A DNA stretch of 58,269 nucleotides, taken from positions 1 through 58,269 of the forward strand of contig JAANBB010000250.1 in NCBI GenBank assembly GCA_014621425.1, given 5' to 3'. Below are positions 48,101 through 58,269 of this stretch, in pieces. The translations under genes and the position numbers were made by a program. The notes beneath the pieces are model-generated. The model did no database searches and was not told the origin of the DNA. It saw nothing but the letters and a program-made list of their open reading frames with translations. The stretch is from Cylindrodendrum hubeiense. Taxonomy: Eukaryota; Ascomycota; Sordariomycetes; Hypocreales; Nectriaceae. Each line of letters opens with the position of its first letter. Position 1 is the first letter of the stretch.

Positions 48101-48881
48101 ATGAAGTCATCCATCCTGTGCTTCGCCCTGGTCGCAGGCCTGGCCGCTGCACAGTCCGACAAGATTCCCGACTGCGCGGTAAGCTGACTCTCCCCTCCCG
48201 GTCGCGTTTCACCCCGCTGCTGGTTCGCTGCTGTTTGGTTCGCTGCTGCTTGGTTTACCTGCTGTTTGGTTTACCTGCTGCTTGATTTACCTGCTGTTTG
48301 ATTTACCTGCTGTTTGATTTACCTGCCACTCCGTGCTCGATTCCCCAACATCTACCATCGAAAATGGCTAATTCGTGTCTGCCACCCAGACTTCCTGCGT
48401 CGACAAGTACGCCACCGGTGACGGTATTGCTGGGTGCAAGGCGCTCGACGTCGCGTGCATCTGTAAGAACGACGACTTTCTCAATGGCGTTGCCTGCTGC
48501 CTCGAAGGCAAGTGCGATACCGCAGGCAAGACTGCTGCTGTCGAGTACGCCAAGAAGATCTGTTCGGCGGCCAAGGTAGATGTTCCGGACTCGGTCGTCT
48601 GCAAGAGCTCCTCCAGCAGTGCCAGTGCCAGCGCCAGCGCCAGCGCCAGCGAGAAGGCGAGCGAGAGCGCCTCAGGCACTGCGATGGGCGACGCCAGCTC
48701 TTCCGAGACCGGGTCGGCCGCTTCAGCGTCTGTCTCGGCGACAGCCAGCAGCGACAGCACCGAGACAGCCAGCGCTACCGAGGCAGCGGCTTCGTCGACC
48801 AGCTCGACCGACGCGGCAGCTGGCCTGAGCAGCGCCAGTGGCCTTCTCGGTGCCATTGCCGCCATGCTCATGGCCCTGTGA
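48101..48881 (+). CDS. CFEM-domain GPI-anchored surface protein
   Basis: Secreted fungal CFEM protein, 189 aa. Exons 48101-48178 and 48390-48881. A signal peptide (residues 1-17, [13 protein letters not shown]) is followed by the cysteine-rich domain, residues about 20-98, with the spacing expected of CFEM: IPDCATSC, AGC, ACIC, ACC, GKC, then two further cysteines (ICSAAK, SVVC). An Ala/Ser-rich stalk of about 70 residues follows, with SASASAS-type repeats typical of O-glycosylated stems, and a short hydrophobic end ([13 protein letters not shown]) that fits a GPI-anchor signal. CFEM proteins bind haem (Candida Rbt5 family) or act in wall structure, adhesion or host contact; which applies cannot be told here. 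The 211-bp intron is unusually long for this window and contains a minisatellite. Confidence 0.9.
48224..48327 (+). repeat. 15/16-bp minisatellite inside the CFEM intron
   Basis: Two 15-bp copies (TTCGCTGCTGTTTGG type) are followed by four 16-bp copies (TTTACCTGCTGTTTGA type) and a partial one. It fills about half of the 211-bp intron and stops about 60 bp before the acceptor. Confidence 0.92.
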
Positions 48882-49597
48882 GCGGGGTGTAAAAAGGACA
48901 GGTCAAAAGTGCCGGATTGGGATGGATTGGGATGGACTGAGGCGAGTTTCAGTGCCGAGAGCTTGTCATGGCCTTGGGGATGAAAGGTCGAAGCTGCATC
49001 GGAGTGACGCTGGAGTGGCGAAACTAATATTCCCTTCCGAGCTATATTATCAAATGTAGTGTCTAATATCTGTACATTTTACCATGCGGTTGCTGTCAAG
49101 TTACCTCTGAATCATGAAACCGGTGTTGTTCTGAAGGCATTGGAGTTGTATCTAAGTTAATTGAGATTAATACGTTTGGAATGGGGGGCCATGGTGATCA
49201 CATCTGCGTCGGGAGAACATGAAAGCCTTCGCACCTCCGAAATCGCAACAAGAAAACCAACAACAAGACCTCGTCCTACAAGAAAATCGCCGCCTTGCGT
49301 GAGTGTGATATAACTCCAAGCCTCTCCAGCCATCTCAGCAACAGGCTAAATTAGAGTCGACGGGATTCTTGCCGGGGAAATGGACCTGGCGCCGAGAGGG
49401 CTCCACTAGCAAGCTGGGTCTGCATCCCAACATGGGCCGGGCCATACACGGCGCCCGCAAAAAAACAACCCCGCCAACGTCACCGACCAACCCCCACTAC
49501 TCTCGCAGTCTCTGGGCCATGAAGTCGCCGACGTAACCCTTTCTTCGCATCATCACTCGCCTTGAAAGCCCCTCACCTGGCCCTTTGCGTCCCCAAC
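48882..49597. other. Intergenic region upstream of the epimerase gene
   Basis: No gene seen. GGATTGGGAT and GGATTGGGAT-like doublets near 48.915 kb belong to the CFEM 3' region; the right half is the epimerase promoter. Confidence 0.5.
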
Positions 49598-50563
49598 ATG
49601 GCTCCCAAAACCATCATCGCCCCGTCCATTCTGTCGGCCGACTTCGGCAACCTCGGCCATGACTGCGCCCGCACCATTGGACACGGTGCCGACTGGTTGC
49701 ACGTCGACATCATGTAAGTGGGATGATCCCAGGCAATGCTGATGGGGGTGATGCTCACCGATACTCGCCGATACGCAGGGACGGCCACTTCGTCCCCAAC
49801 ATCACATTCGGCCCGCCGGTGGTTGCCAAGATCCGCGGCCACGTCGAGAAGCCAACCGAGCACCACGGACGCGGCACCTTTGACTGCCATATGATGATTG
49901 CGGAGGTAAATGCCTCTGACCGTGACGTGGACATGGACGTCGCTGGGTGGAATGAGGGCTGACAGAGGACATGAACAGCCCAAGAAATGGGTCAAGGAAT
50001 TCAAGAAGGCCGGCTGCGATCTTTACTGCTTCCACTACGAGGCTGCTTTCTCCAGCGCCGCCGAAAACCCCGAGGACACGAGCGATGAGAAGACGAACCC
50101 CAAGGCGCTGATCCGATATATCCACGACCAAGGCCTTCTTGCAGGCATTGCGATCAAGCCCGACACCTCTGTTGATGTTCTGTGGGATATTTTGGAGAAC
50201 GCCGATGAGAAGGAACTACCAGATGTATGACAGCCCGCTGGATGATGGATCCACAATCCTAGATACGGGAAGACGAGCGCTAACATGCGGTAACAGATGG
50301 TTCTGATCATGACAGTCCACCCCGGATTCGGCGGCCAGAAGTTTATGGCCTCAGAGCTGCCCAAGGTGCAGGCCCTGCGCGAAAAGTACCCCGAGCTGAA
50401 CATCGAGGTGGACGGCGGGCTGGGACCCGGCACCATCGACCAAGCAGCGGATGCTGGAGCCAACGTCATTGTGGCCGGCAGCGCTGTCTTTGGCGCAAAC
50501 GACCCCTCCGAGGTCATTGCTTTGCTGCGAAAGTCCGTGGATGATCGCAAGGCGAGGATTTAG
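49598..50563 (+). CDS. RPE1: Ribulose-phosphate 3-epimerase
   Basis: Pentose-phosphate-pathway enzyme interconverting ribulose 5-phosphate and xylulose 5-phosphate, cytosolic, 251 aa. Exons 49598-49713, 49779-49905, 49979-50224 and 50297-50563. The TIM-barrel landmarks are all visible: [13 protein letters not shown] at the N-terminus with the catalytic aspartate, LHVDIMDGHFVPN formed across intron 1 with the metal-binding His and Asp, FDCHMMIAE with the next metal His, [13 protein letters not shown], and the phosphate-site [11 protein letters not shown] followed by [14 protein letters not shown] short insertion relative to bacterial enzymes (residues about 63-70, [10 protein letters not shown]) is present. 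All four exons join in frame. Confidence 0.96.
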
Positions 50564-51603
50564 TGGTACAGGTGTGTGGTATATAGTAGGAAAGCATATA
50601 GACTGGGAGTTGGATGGTGATATGAGATATGACAATGCGAAAAGTTGAGATGACATGCCATTTGACTCGATTTTCATCAGACTATAATGATATCCACGTA
50701 TACTCGCCAACTATTATGGGGGAATTGGTATGTACTTCTTTATATATTTTGCCAAGATCCTGAGGTACCTACCTACCTTGGCTTTGGTGGCAATGTTGTA
50801 AATGCGCATGTTTAATCGAGGCAGTGATGCAATTGCGTGACCTGCGGTCGAAAGGCGGAAATATCTCGCCGGCTGGTCACTGAGACAGCCGATCTAAAAA
50901 CGTCGTAGGCAATCTACGCGCTTGGATGAGGCAGGTTGGTGCTTAGATCTCGACGCACTTCAGCAGCTAAGAGGCACGGACTACAGCAGCGAGGCCATCT
51001 GCAGGTCGAAAGGAGACCAATCCAACAACGCACCCAGCCGCTGGCTCTTCCATGTCTCAACCCCCAGCTGGTGGGAACTTCAAAAATACGGGCTCTGGCC
51101 AATGTCGAACAGGCGTCTACGTGCATGAGCAGTGTAGAGTTGGAGAAGAGGGAGGGCTGCGCAGCGGAGGATTTGGGTTGCGCTGCGCTGCACTGCACTG
51201 CACTGCTCTGTGCGGCGCTGAGGGCGGCATCGGCTTAAATGGATGCCCATGCCACCACCCTCTCTCTCGTCCGCCAGCGCCTGTCGGCCTGCTGCAACAC
51301 AACCGGCCAACCAGTTAATCATCATTGGCCGCCTGTGCGAAGACGAAGAGGACAGTATTATCGACAAAAATAATCATGTGCGCCAGGCACTGCAGGGCGG
51401 GAGGGTTTCCCTCGTCCGAGAGACAAGGTACCGAGGGTCCAACCACCATCGGATGGGTCGATTTCGGAGCCAGAATTTTTATAGATTGGCGACGTCAGCC
51501 CACCTTCGCTCCGCTTCGCGCCTCGCACTTTTCCTCTTAACCTGCTCCCGCCAGCGCTGCTCTCTCACCGACAGCTCGCAACAAGCCAATTGCGCCCTCC
51601 ACC
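50564..51603. other. Intergenic region between epimerase and prolyl dihydroxylase genes
   Basis: No gene seen. It holds the epimerase 3' region, a TACCTACCTACC tract near 50.77 kb, a short GCTGC/GCACT simple repeat near 51.19 kb and the promoter of the next gene. Confidence 0.55.
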
Positions 51604-53661
51604 ATGAAGAGAAAGGCAGAAACCAAGATTGACGCCAAGGCGGCCGTCAAGAAGAGGTCCAAGCCCTGTACGTCTCCCCAATCCCTCTCTCCCGCCGAGC
51701 CCGCCGTCGCAATCGAGCTCCCGCTTACAAGTCCTTGACCGATAGCTCTGAGCGCCGCCGAGGCCAAAAAGCGATTCCGTGCCGGTCTCTTTGACCAGGA
51801 CGTCCTCGACTCGTACACCGAGCAGTACGCCCATTCTGCGCCCTACAAGCATGCCGTCATCAACGGCCTCATGGACGACTCTCTCCTCCGATCCGTGCGC
51901 GACGAGATCAAGGCCAACGTCTCCTTCACCCCCAAGGAGACCGACATCTACAAGATCCACCAGTCGGGCGACCTCGCCAACCTCGACGGCCTCGACGACG
52001 AGTCCCTCGCCAAGCTGCCCTCGCTGAAGAGGCTCCGCGACGGCATCTACTCCGAGGCCTTCCGCAACTATGTCTCCCACATCACCGACTGCGGTCCCTT
52101 GAGCGCTCGCAAGACCGACCTCGCCATCAACATTTACACACCCGGCTGCTACCTGCTCTGCCATGACGACGTCATCGGCAGCCGCCGCGTGAGCTACATC
52201 CTCTACCTCGTCGACCCCGAAACGCCCTGGCAGCCCGGGTGGGGAGGCGCTCTCCGCCTGTTCCCCGTCCAGGAGCTCAAGGACAAGGACGGCGATGTCG
52301 CAAAGACGCCCATGCCCGACGTCACCAAGGTCATCCCCCCCGCCTGGAACCAGCTGAGCTTCTTCGCTGTCCAGCCTGGCGAGAGCTTCCACGACGTCGA
52401 GGAGGTCTACCACGCCAAGACCAAGGAGGAGCTCGAGAAGCAGGGCGGCCGAGTTCGCATGGCCATCAGTGGATGGTTCCACATTCCCCAGATCGGCGAG
52501 GAGGGCTACATCAAGGGCGAGGAGGAGCGCAATGCTAAGAACAGCGGCCTGATGCAGCTCCAGGGCAACCCTGCCCAGTACGACATGCCCCAGCCCCAGC
52601 CCGTCAAGGTCAACAACCCCCAGGAGTTTGATGAAGGCTTTGACGAGTCCGATCTTGAGTTTCTGCTCAAGTACATGGCGCCCACTTACCTGACTCCCGA
52701 TACTCTGGAGCGCATCTCAGATCACTTCGACGAAAACTTCAGCATCACCCTGCCGGACCTTCTGTCCAGGAGGTTTGCCAAGAGACTGAGGGAATACGTA
52801 GAGGCTGAAGAAAAGAAGCCTACACCCGAGGACACTGCCGTCATCGAGAAGACCTCGGCGTGGAGGGTCGCTAAGCCCCCTCACAAGTACCGCTTCCTCT
52901 ACCAGCAGCCCAACGGCCCAGACCAGCTCCGCACCTCTCAAGAGGAGTCACCCATCACCGAGCTGCTGGACATCTTCCTACCCAGTCGTCAGTTTCGCCA
53001 GTGGCTCCAAATAGCCACCAAGTGCACCATCGAGACTTCTGATCTACTCGCCCGACGCTTCCGTCGCGGCATGGACTACACTCTCGCCACTGGCCAAGAA
53101 GGCAAGGCTCGCTTGGAACTCAACCTTGGTTTCACCCCCACGGATGGCTGGGGAGACGAAGAGGATGAGGATGATGAGGAACCCGAACCTAAGCCCAAGA
53201 AGAAGGACTCCAAGGTGAACGGCAAGGGTAAGGGAAAGAACAAGAACAAGGGTAAGGGCAAGGCTGTCGAGGTCGAGGAGGAGGAACTGCCCTCCAAGGA
53301 GACCGAGGAGGTCGGTGGCCATGAGGTCTTCATGGCTGGCGAAGATGACGCCGACGACGACGCCGCCATCTACAAGACTGGCGGCGACGATGACAACATC
53401 CTCTTCTTCCAGGCGGCGGCCTGGAACAAGCTGACTATTGTTCTTCGTGACAGTGACACCCTCAAGTTCGTCAAGTATGTCAGCAAGAACGCCCAGGGCG
53501 ACCGCTGGGATATCTCGGGTGTTTTTGATGTCGAGGAGCAAGATGACGACGAGGACGATGAAGAGGACGCGGGCAACGGCAAGGGCGCTGCGCCCAAGGA
53601 TGATGAGTCTGAAGAGGAGTTCCAGGGCTTCTCTGATCCTGTGGAAAGCGAGTCTGACTAA
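51604..53661 (+). CDS. Prolyl 3,4-dihydroxylase of the Tpa1/Ofd1 (OGFOD1) family
   Basis: 2OG-Fe(II) oxygenase that hydroxylates a conserved proline of ribosomal protein uS12 in yeast and human relatives, and in fission yeast also controls the Sre1 oxygen response. 659 aa; exons 51604-51667 and 51746-53661. The N-terminus is lysine-rich (nuclear-type). The first catalytic barrel has iron ligands H161 and D163 in LLCHDDV and H237 in ESFHDVEEV, with R259 in RVRMAISGW as the 2OG contact. A second, non-catalytic barrel-like domain follows (residues about 310-600, e.g. HKYRFLYQQPNG and FFQAAAWNKLTIVLRDSD), interrupted by a long acidic and Lys/Gly-rich linker (DEEDEDDEEPEP, then KGKGKNKNKGKGK), and the C-terminus is again acidic. 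Start chosen at the ATG before the lysine-rich stretch. Confidence 0.94.
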
Positions 53662-54181
53662 AATGTTGTCACGAAATTAGATAATACCACTGGGTAGCAT
53701 AGCAGAGTCTTTCGTTTAGAGTTCTAAAAAAAGGTGTTTGATTTCTTTCCATATACCTAACGAATAGGTCTGCCCTTATACCAGGCGCTAGCTAGTGTTC
53801 TACGTGGTGTTTGCAGGGGTATGCCACGCATCCCTGATCCCGGATATCTCATAAATACATGGCGTTGTTGTGTTTATTATACAATATAGCTCCCGTCCTC
53901 TGACTATACAATTTGACCAGGAACTTGAATGCTTATCTTCTATGCATTGCTTGTGGGCATTGCTCACATCTTGGCTCTTCTGAGACCAACCAGGCGCGGC
54001 TGGACTTAGATTAGAGTCATGCGGGAGGTGAGTTGCTGAAATGACGTCTCATCTGGAGGTCTCATCTTGAGATTTCATCTTGAGACACCATATGTGTTGA
54101 CGGAAAGATGAGTCCTCGGCTTTGTGGACTGAAGAAGCCCAATTTGTGTTATGTGGAGATTGAAGTCGCTTCAATGTGTGA
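53662..54181. other. Intergenic region between convergent genes
   Basis: The 3' regions of the Tpa1/Ofd1-type gene (plus) and the 394-aa gene (minus) meet here. It has AT-rich runs and short doublets of TTTCATCTTGAGA type near 54.06 kb; no gene seen. Confidence 0.5.
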
Positions 54182-55366
54182 TCAGGCTGGCTCCAGTTTG
54201 TCATTAAAAAGATTTGCCACCTCGGCCTGGAGCAAGTCTGTAACTCCCTGAGCCTCTTGCGTTCTGCCGGACTGTGTGAGATGGTTGACAGTATCGTGTC
54301 CGAGGAACGCGAGCCACGAGACAACGCTCAGGTTGTCAGGCTTGGATTTCCGGGGGCCGATTGCATGGACCAGATGTCGCAACTTCTCTTTGTCTCTGAA
54401 GAACTGGAGCGCTGGGACGTGATCGGGGTGCGTCGGGTGGTACAAGTGTAGATGTGCCCGCTCCATGAGAAAAGGCTGTGGTAAGCGGTCGGCAGTAGCC
54501 ATGTGAGCATCGAAGAGCTCTTCGGATGGCGCGGCTCGGCTGTATGCCTCGACGGTAGAAAACCAGGAGACCGACCTCCACGACAAGACTAATAGATCCG
54601 AGAGCAGAGGGCTCTTCCGGAACAACTCCTGGGCTTGAAGCATTGTTGAGATTCCCGAATCGAGGTTGCCGTATTGGGGTTGGCATTTGGTTCGAACAAC
54701 CTCGGCTAGCAGATGTGACGCTCTTTTGAGACGCTTTTCGTTAGAAAGGTTGCCGGATGCACCATTGACGGTCCGGATGAGCCATTCCCAGGCGATCTCC
54801 TCCATCCCCTCGGCGACTAAGAATGGAGCTAGGGTCCGAACAAAGGTCTGGTTGTCAAGGAAGCGCAAATCCTGTTCCGAACCGGAAGATCGAAGCCATT
54901 GGACAACCCGAGATGCGGTGCCTGATGAGATAGGCGCGCTGCCGCTTGACTCCAGAGCATGGAGCTGCTTGGATTTGGCGACCATGCAACCGATTGCAGC
55001 TTTGGGTGTCATCATTCCTCTGGCGACGGCATGGTCGAACACCTCCATGGGATCGCGCTTCGGGGGTGCTAGGGTGGAAGGAAAAGTCGAGTTGACGTCC
55101 TTGTTGTAGCTGAATAAGGGATTGGAAAGGATGTCCTTCAAGTGGCGGTTTGTGGCAGACTGTCGGATCGGAGGGTTGGCATCGGGAGATTTGGATGAGG
55201 CGGTCGGGGTGTCGGAGGCATGGCCATATTCGTGGTCAAGCTGCTTTCGGAAGGACGTCTTGAGGCCATCGAGTAGTTTCTGAGATTGCTGCTTGGAGAG
55301 GGGGAGGGGTTCGTGGTAGGATGCGAAGAGGTTCTTCAGCGACTGGGTCGCCTTGGTGGAAAACAT
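54182..55366 (-). CDS. Conserved-looking protein of unknown function, possibly mitochondrial
   Basis: A single open exon of 394 aa on the minus strand. I do not recognise the family. The start MFSTKATQSLKNLFASYH is basic, rich in Ser and free of acids in the first 17 residues, which fits a mitochondrial presequence. The rest looks like a helical soluble protein with repeated Leu-rich helices (WEWLIRTVNGASGN, LKRASHLLAEVVR, LLSDLLVLSWRSV), somewhat like the helical-repeat proteins of fungal mitochondria, but no PPR signature is clear. The frame is also open upstream without an ATG for about 30 codons, so a short 5' exon cannot be excluded. The gene is convergent with the prolyl dihydroxylase gene. 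Confidence 0.75.
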   Translation of the reverse strand: MFSTKATQSLKNLFASYHEPLPLSKQQSQKLLDGLKTSFRKQLDHEYGHASDTPTASSKSPDANPPIRQSATNRHLKDILSNPLFSYNKDVNSTFPSTLAPPKRDPMEVFDHAVARGMMTPKAAIGCMVAKSKQLHALESSGSAPISSGTASRVVQWLRSSGSEQDLRFLDNQTFVRTLAPFLVAEGMEEIAWEWLIRTVNGASGNLSNEKRLKRASHLLAEVVRTKCQPQYGNLDSGISTMLQAQELFRKSPLLSDLLVLSWRSVSWFSTVEAYSRAAPSEELFDAHMATADRLPQPFLMERAHLHLYHPTHPDHVPALQFFRDKEKLRHLVHAIGPRKSKPDNLSVVSWLAFLGHDTVNHLTQSGRTQEAQGVTDLLQAEVANLFNDKLEPA

Positions 55367-57396
55367 GTCGAACGAGGAACGAGGGCAATTGGCGAAACGG
55401 GAAGCGCTTCCAGCGGCAGGCCCTGCCCAAGAGTAGGTGTTTGGGTGGCAAGGTGACTTTGGGCGTAGAACTCCTGTGGATGGCAGAGGAGGGGCGTGTG
55501 GTGAGACGGTGACGGTTGACCTGAAGTGCCGTCATGATGCCATCGTGGGACGAGCGGTCGCAGGCCACAGGTGGGACCGGATGGCGTGTCATGTGACACG
55601 GGCAGCCCCGAAAGAGCCCCAGGTTGCGGTGCCCCGCGGCACAGTCTCGCCCAGGTACTGTGCGGTACGTACCTGCCAGCAGCGATCAGATGGGAATCAT
55701 GGGATGGCACGCTGTGGGCAGGTGTTGGAGGCAAGGAGCTTGGGTGGGGCCACGCTTGACCATTAGCGGTTAATGCAGCCCCCTTGGCCCCAAATTTGGG
55801 TAGCAATCAAGGTACCGAAACTCGCCAGGCCATCGAGATCCAGCGCGACAGGCGCGGAGTAGCCGCTGGCAGAGGTACCGGTACTTGGCGACCGGGGACA
55901 GCTGCATGCATTGGAGGGAGGCTTTGAGCAGGCTTGGAAGTGCAAGTGCAAGCAGCCGTCGTGATACGTGCTCCATAGCTGGGAGGCGAGGAGGCCTTAC
56001 AGAGGTGGTACTGCACATGGGAGTCTGTCCAGACGTCCGTAGGTAGGGAGCAGGCAACAATTGCAGGCAGCCGTGGCGAGCGGAGATGCTCAGCGCCTTT
56101 GGGGCCTTCGGCGAGCCTCGGTCAATGCGACGGGCACCAATGCACGCGATGCGCCAATGCAAGGAGCAGAGCAAGCTGCCAAGCGAAGGGCCGTCAGTGA
56201 CTTGACGCTGACGCGTGACTCTGAGGGCAAGCTCCTCGCACCAAGCTGGAGGCCTGCATTTTGCTACGCGTGTCCCGTATTAGTTGACGGGCTGGGGGCG
56301 TCCCCGTGATCTGATGGGGTTGCCCTTTCAGTCCGCTGTCGGTCGTCGCTGTCGGGCGACGGTGCGTCATTGCCTCCTCTTCGGATACTAGCTGCGACTT
56401 GACATGCCCTGCCCGTGTGCCTTGTACGCAATGGTCGTAGTTCTCTGCGATGTATTCGCATGTTCCTCCGTAGGCCCTACGTGCCCTGCGTGCCCCGTCC
56501 CCCGTCCCCCGTTTCTTGCGTGCTTCGCGTGGGCTTGGGGTGGCGGCCCCAGCGACGGCGATTGTCCCAGGATCTCTCATTAGTGTGTAGGTACTGGTAC
56601 TGCGCTGCAATGGTTCGGTATGGAACAGAAGAAAGCACGGCAGTGAGGGCTGTACACTGAGGGGGCCGCGAGGGTGGTACCGCTGGTGCGACCAAGAGTG
56701 ACACAGGGTCACAGCGTGTTGTCAGGGCGAAGGGCAAGTACCAGACTGGAGAACTCCAGGTTGTCGGGGTACCTCAGGTACTTGCGGCCACCCCGTTGCG
56801 CCACCTGGCGGGCAAGTACCTGGCCTGGCTGGGGGTCCCTCAACTGGGCCACTCAACTGGGCCCCTCAACTGGGCCAACTGCGCACGGCAGGATGCAGCT
56901 GGGGTGCCCTGTGCTGCGTGCCCGGTGCTCAATGTACAGTACATAGTGCCTGTGCCTGTAGTGGTGGATGCGCTGCGGCTGCGGCTGCGGCTGCTAGACG
57001 ATTCACTGAGGTGCGCCTTCTGTGGGCGATCTGCCTGTGGTATGCCCACTGGCCGCTGGCCGTCTCGCCTGAGCCGACGCGGTCGGCGGTACATGTACCA
57101 AGGGGCTTGGGGCGTCACCAGCCGCTAAAGCAAAACCTTCGTAACCTGAACCTTTCTTCTGCTCTGGGGAAAACCTCGTGCCTCTTTCTCCTCCCTTTAC
57201 CCAGCACCATTCAACTATTCTCCATCATCTGGCCTCTCCTTCATCGACGCCCCATCTGTCGATCCTCCATTCGGTCCCTGTCGACCATCTCCTCCCTCCT
57301 GCCTGTTGCTCCCGCAGAGGACAGCTGACGGGCCAACCCTGTTTTCTTCCCTTCTTCTCGAGCACAGCTCTCACAACTTCCACACCCAAATCCCCC
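55367..57396. other. Intergenic region with dense GTAC motifs, promoter of the Def1-like gene
   Basis: No gene supported. It contains many GGTAC/GTACC elements (see findings), a 13-bp repeat at 56839-56876, a CCCCCGTCCCCCGT tract near 56.5 kb, and from about 57.13 kb a pyrimidine-rich leader that reads as the 5' UTR of the Def1-like gene. Confidence 0.55.
56839..56876. repeat. 13-bp tandem repeat, 3 copies
   Basis: Unit CTCAACTGGGCCM, three nearly perfect copies upstream of the Def1-like gene. Confidence 0.9.
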
Positions 57397-58269
57397 ATGT
57401 CCGACGCGACCTCACGGCCGTCCGCCTCGCGCGGCAGAGGCTCAGCCCGCGGTGGTAGAGGCGGTTTCGCCGGTCGAGGCGGCCGCAGAACCAATGGCGA
57501 CAAGCCCGACCACAAGGCCGATGAGTCCCTCGGTGCATTCGACGACGAAGGCGGCGACTTTGGCGAGCTCCGAAAGCAATATGGCGACAAGACGTCGGTG
57601 ATTCGCGAGATGTTCCCCGACTGGTCCGAGGTCGATGTTCTGTTTGCTCTCCAGGAGACCAACGGCGACGAGAACGAGGCTGTCACCCGCATCGCTGAGG
57701 GTACGTGTGGCCTTTTTTCCCTGCATAGCACACCGCAAGCTGCCACGCTGTTACGCTGGCAAATGGCGAATGCACACACGCTGCACACGACACTGCCTAG
57801 CTCGCCGCGCCTGCCCCATTTGCTTTTGCGCTCTCTTGCTGCGTCGTCCACCCGCTAACATGCATTTTTTTAGGCTCAATCTCTCAATGGGGTGAAGTGT
57901 CCAAGCCCAAGAAGACGTCCCGCGCAAAGGCCAAGGACCAAGTTCCTGCGCCCTCGAGCACCGATGCATCATCTACCGGCCCCCGAACCGCCCGCGGCGG
58001 CCGCGCCGTCTCAGAGGGAGGCCGAGGTCGAGGCCGAGCCACAGAGCGAGGAGGTCGTAGCACTCGAGGTCGACCTGTCCAGGCTCCCCCCACCAATGGC
58101 GCCCGAAACAAGGAAAACCAGCAATTGTCCATCCCTACGGAGGAGTCATCTGCCTGGAGTAATGGAAAGCCCACGGTCGATGCCGCCGAGGAAAAGGAGA
58201 CGGTTGTTGAGACGGCCGCTCCCACGGCCGCTCCCCCTGCCGCTGCTGAACCCCCCAAACCCGCCGCTC
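57397..58269 (+). CDS. Def1-like RNA polymerase II degradation factor, N-terminal part (runs off the window)
   Basis: Partial gene; exon 1 is 57397-57700, exon 2 starts at 57874 and continues past the right edge. The N-terminus is an RGG-type region (residues about 12-31, GRGSARGGRGGFAGRGGRR). A CUE-type ubiquitin-binding domain follows at about residues 62-105: KTSVIREMFPDWSEVDVLFA, then LQETNGDENEAVTRIAEGSI, completed across the intron. Further RGR repeats and an Ala/Pro/Glu-rich segment follow. Yeast Def1 uses its CUE domain to bring ubiquitin ligase to stalled RNA polymerase II, and its C-terminal Gln-rich part, which would lie outside this window, is processed by the proteasome. The assignment rests on the RGG plus CUE layout and is good but not certain. 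Confidence 0.85.

Noticed and set aside
17598..53661. The idea that the two 2OG-Fe(II) oxygenase genes form a functional cluster
   Set aside because: They are 33 kb apart, belong to different subfamilies (membrane-anchored P4H-like versus Tpa1/Ofd1) and have unrelated neighbours.

Overview
The window looks like nuclear DNA of a filamentous ascomycete, most likely a Sordariomycete and possibly a hypocrealean; that placement is inference from gene content, not from a marker gene. The reasons are short introns (mostly 41-211 bp) with GTRNGT-type donors and YAG acceptors, moderate to high GC, and families typical of mould genomes: Zn2Cys6 regulators, a LaeA-like methyltransferase, a CFEM surface protein, a GPI-anchored aspartic protease and a PEBP protein. 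I could build 16 gene models by joining exons by hand. Their spans cover a little under 40% of the window.

Left part (1-22 kb): a long gene-free stretch leads to a TALE/KN-type homeodomain factor (7835-9267). After a second gene-free stretch comes a large Zn2Cys6 regulator (14017-16806), a membrane-anchored 2OG-Fe(II) prolyl-hydroxylase-like enzyme with an inserted pentapeptide repeat (17598-18677), a PEBP/RKIP-family gene (complement 18938-19672) and a yapsin-like aspartic protease (complement 20427-21916).

Middle (22-37 kb): a V-ATPase c-type proteolipid gene containing a 13-nt internal micro-exon (24537-25385) lies tail to tail, 194 bp apart, with the RING-H2 vacuolar sorting protein Vps18 (complement 25580-28612); both products act at the vacuole. 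A LaeA-like methyltransferase (complement 29337-30818), a DUF202 small membrane protein (33586-34186), a possible relic coding fragment near 34.7-34.97 kb and a second Zn2Cys6 regulator whose zinc cluster is cut by an intron (complement 35723-37216) follow.

Right part (37-58 kb): about 8.4 kb with no gene I can support, then protein phosphatase methylesterase (45607-46916), a CFEM/GPI protein (48101-48881), ribulose-phosphate 3-epimerase (49598-50563), a Tpa1/Ofd1-type prolyl dihydroxylase (51604-53661), an unrecognised possibly mitochondrial protein (complement 54182-55366), and the 5' part of a Def1-like CUE protein running off the right edge (57397-58269).

Most genes are housekeeping and unrelated; I see no operon-like or biosynthetic cluster and no clear undescribed multi-gene system. 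The more unusual signals are at sub-gene scale: a stop-free, multiple-of-three intron inside the homeodomain, a micro-exon, coding and intronic minisatellites, tandem splice acceptors that decide whether the methylesterase keeps its catalytic histidine, and recurring 12-bp-period minisatellites in the non-coding DNA. No tRNA, rRNA, CRISPR array or intact transposon was recognised by eye.
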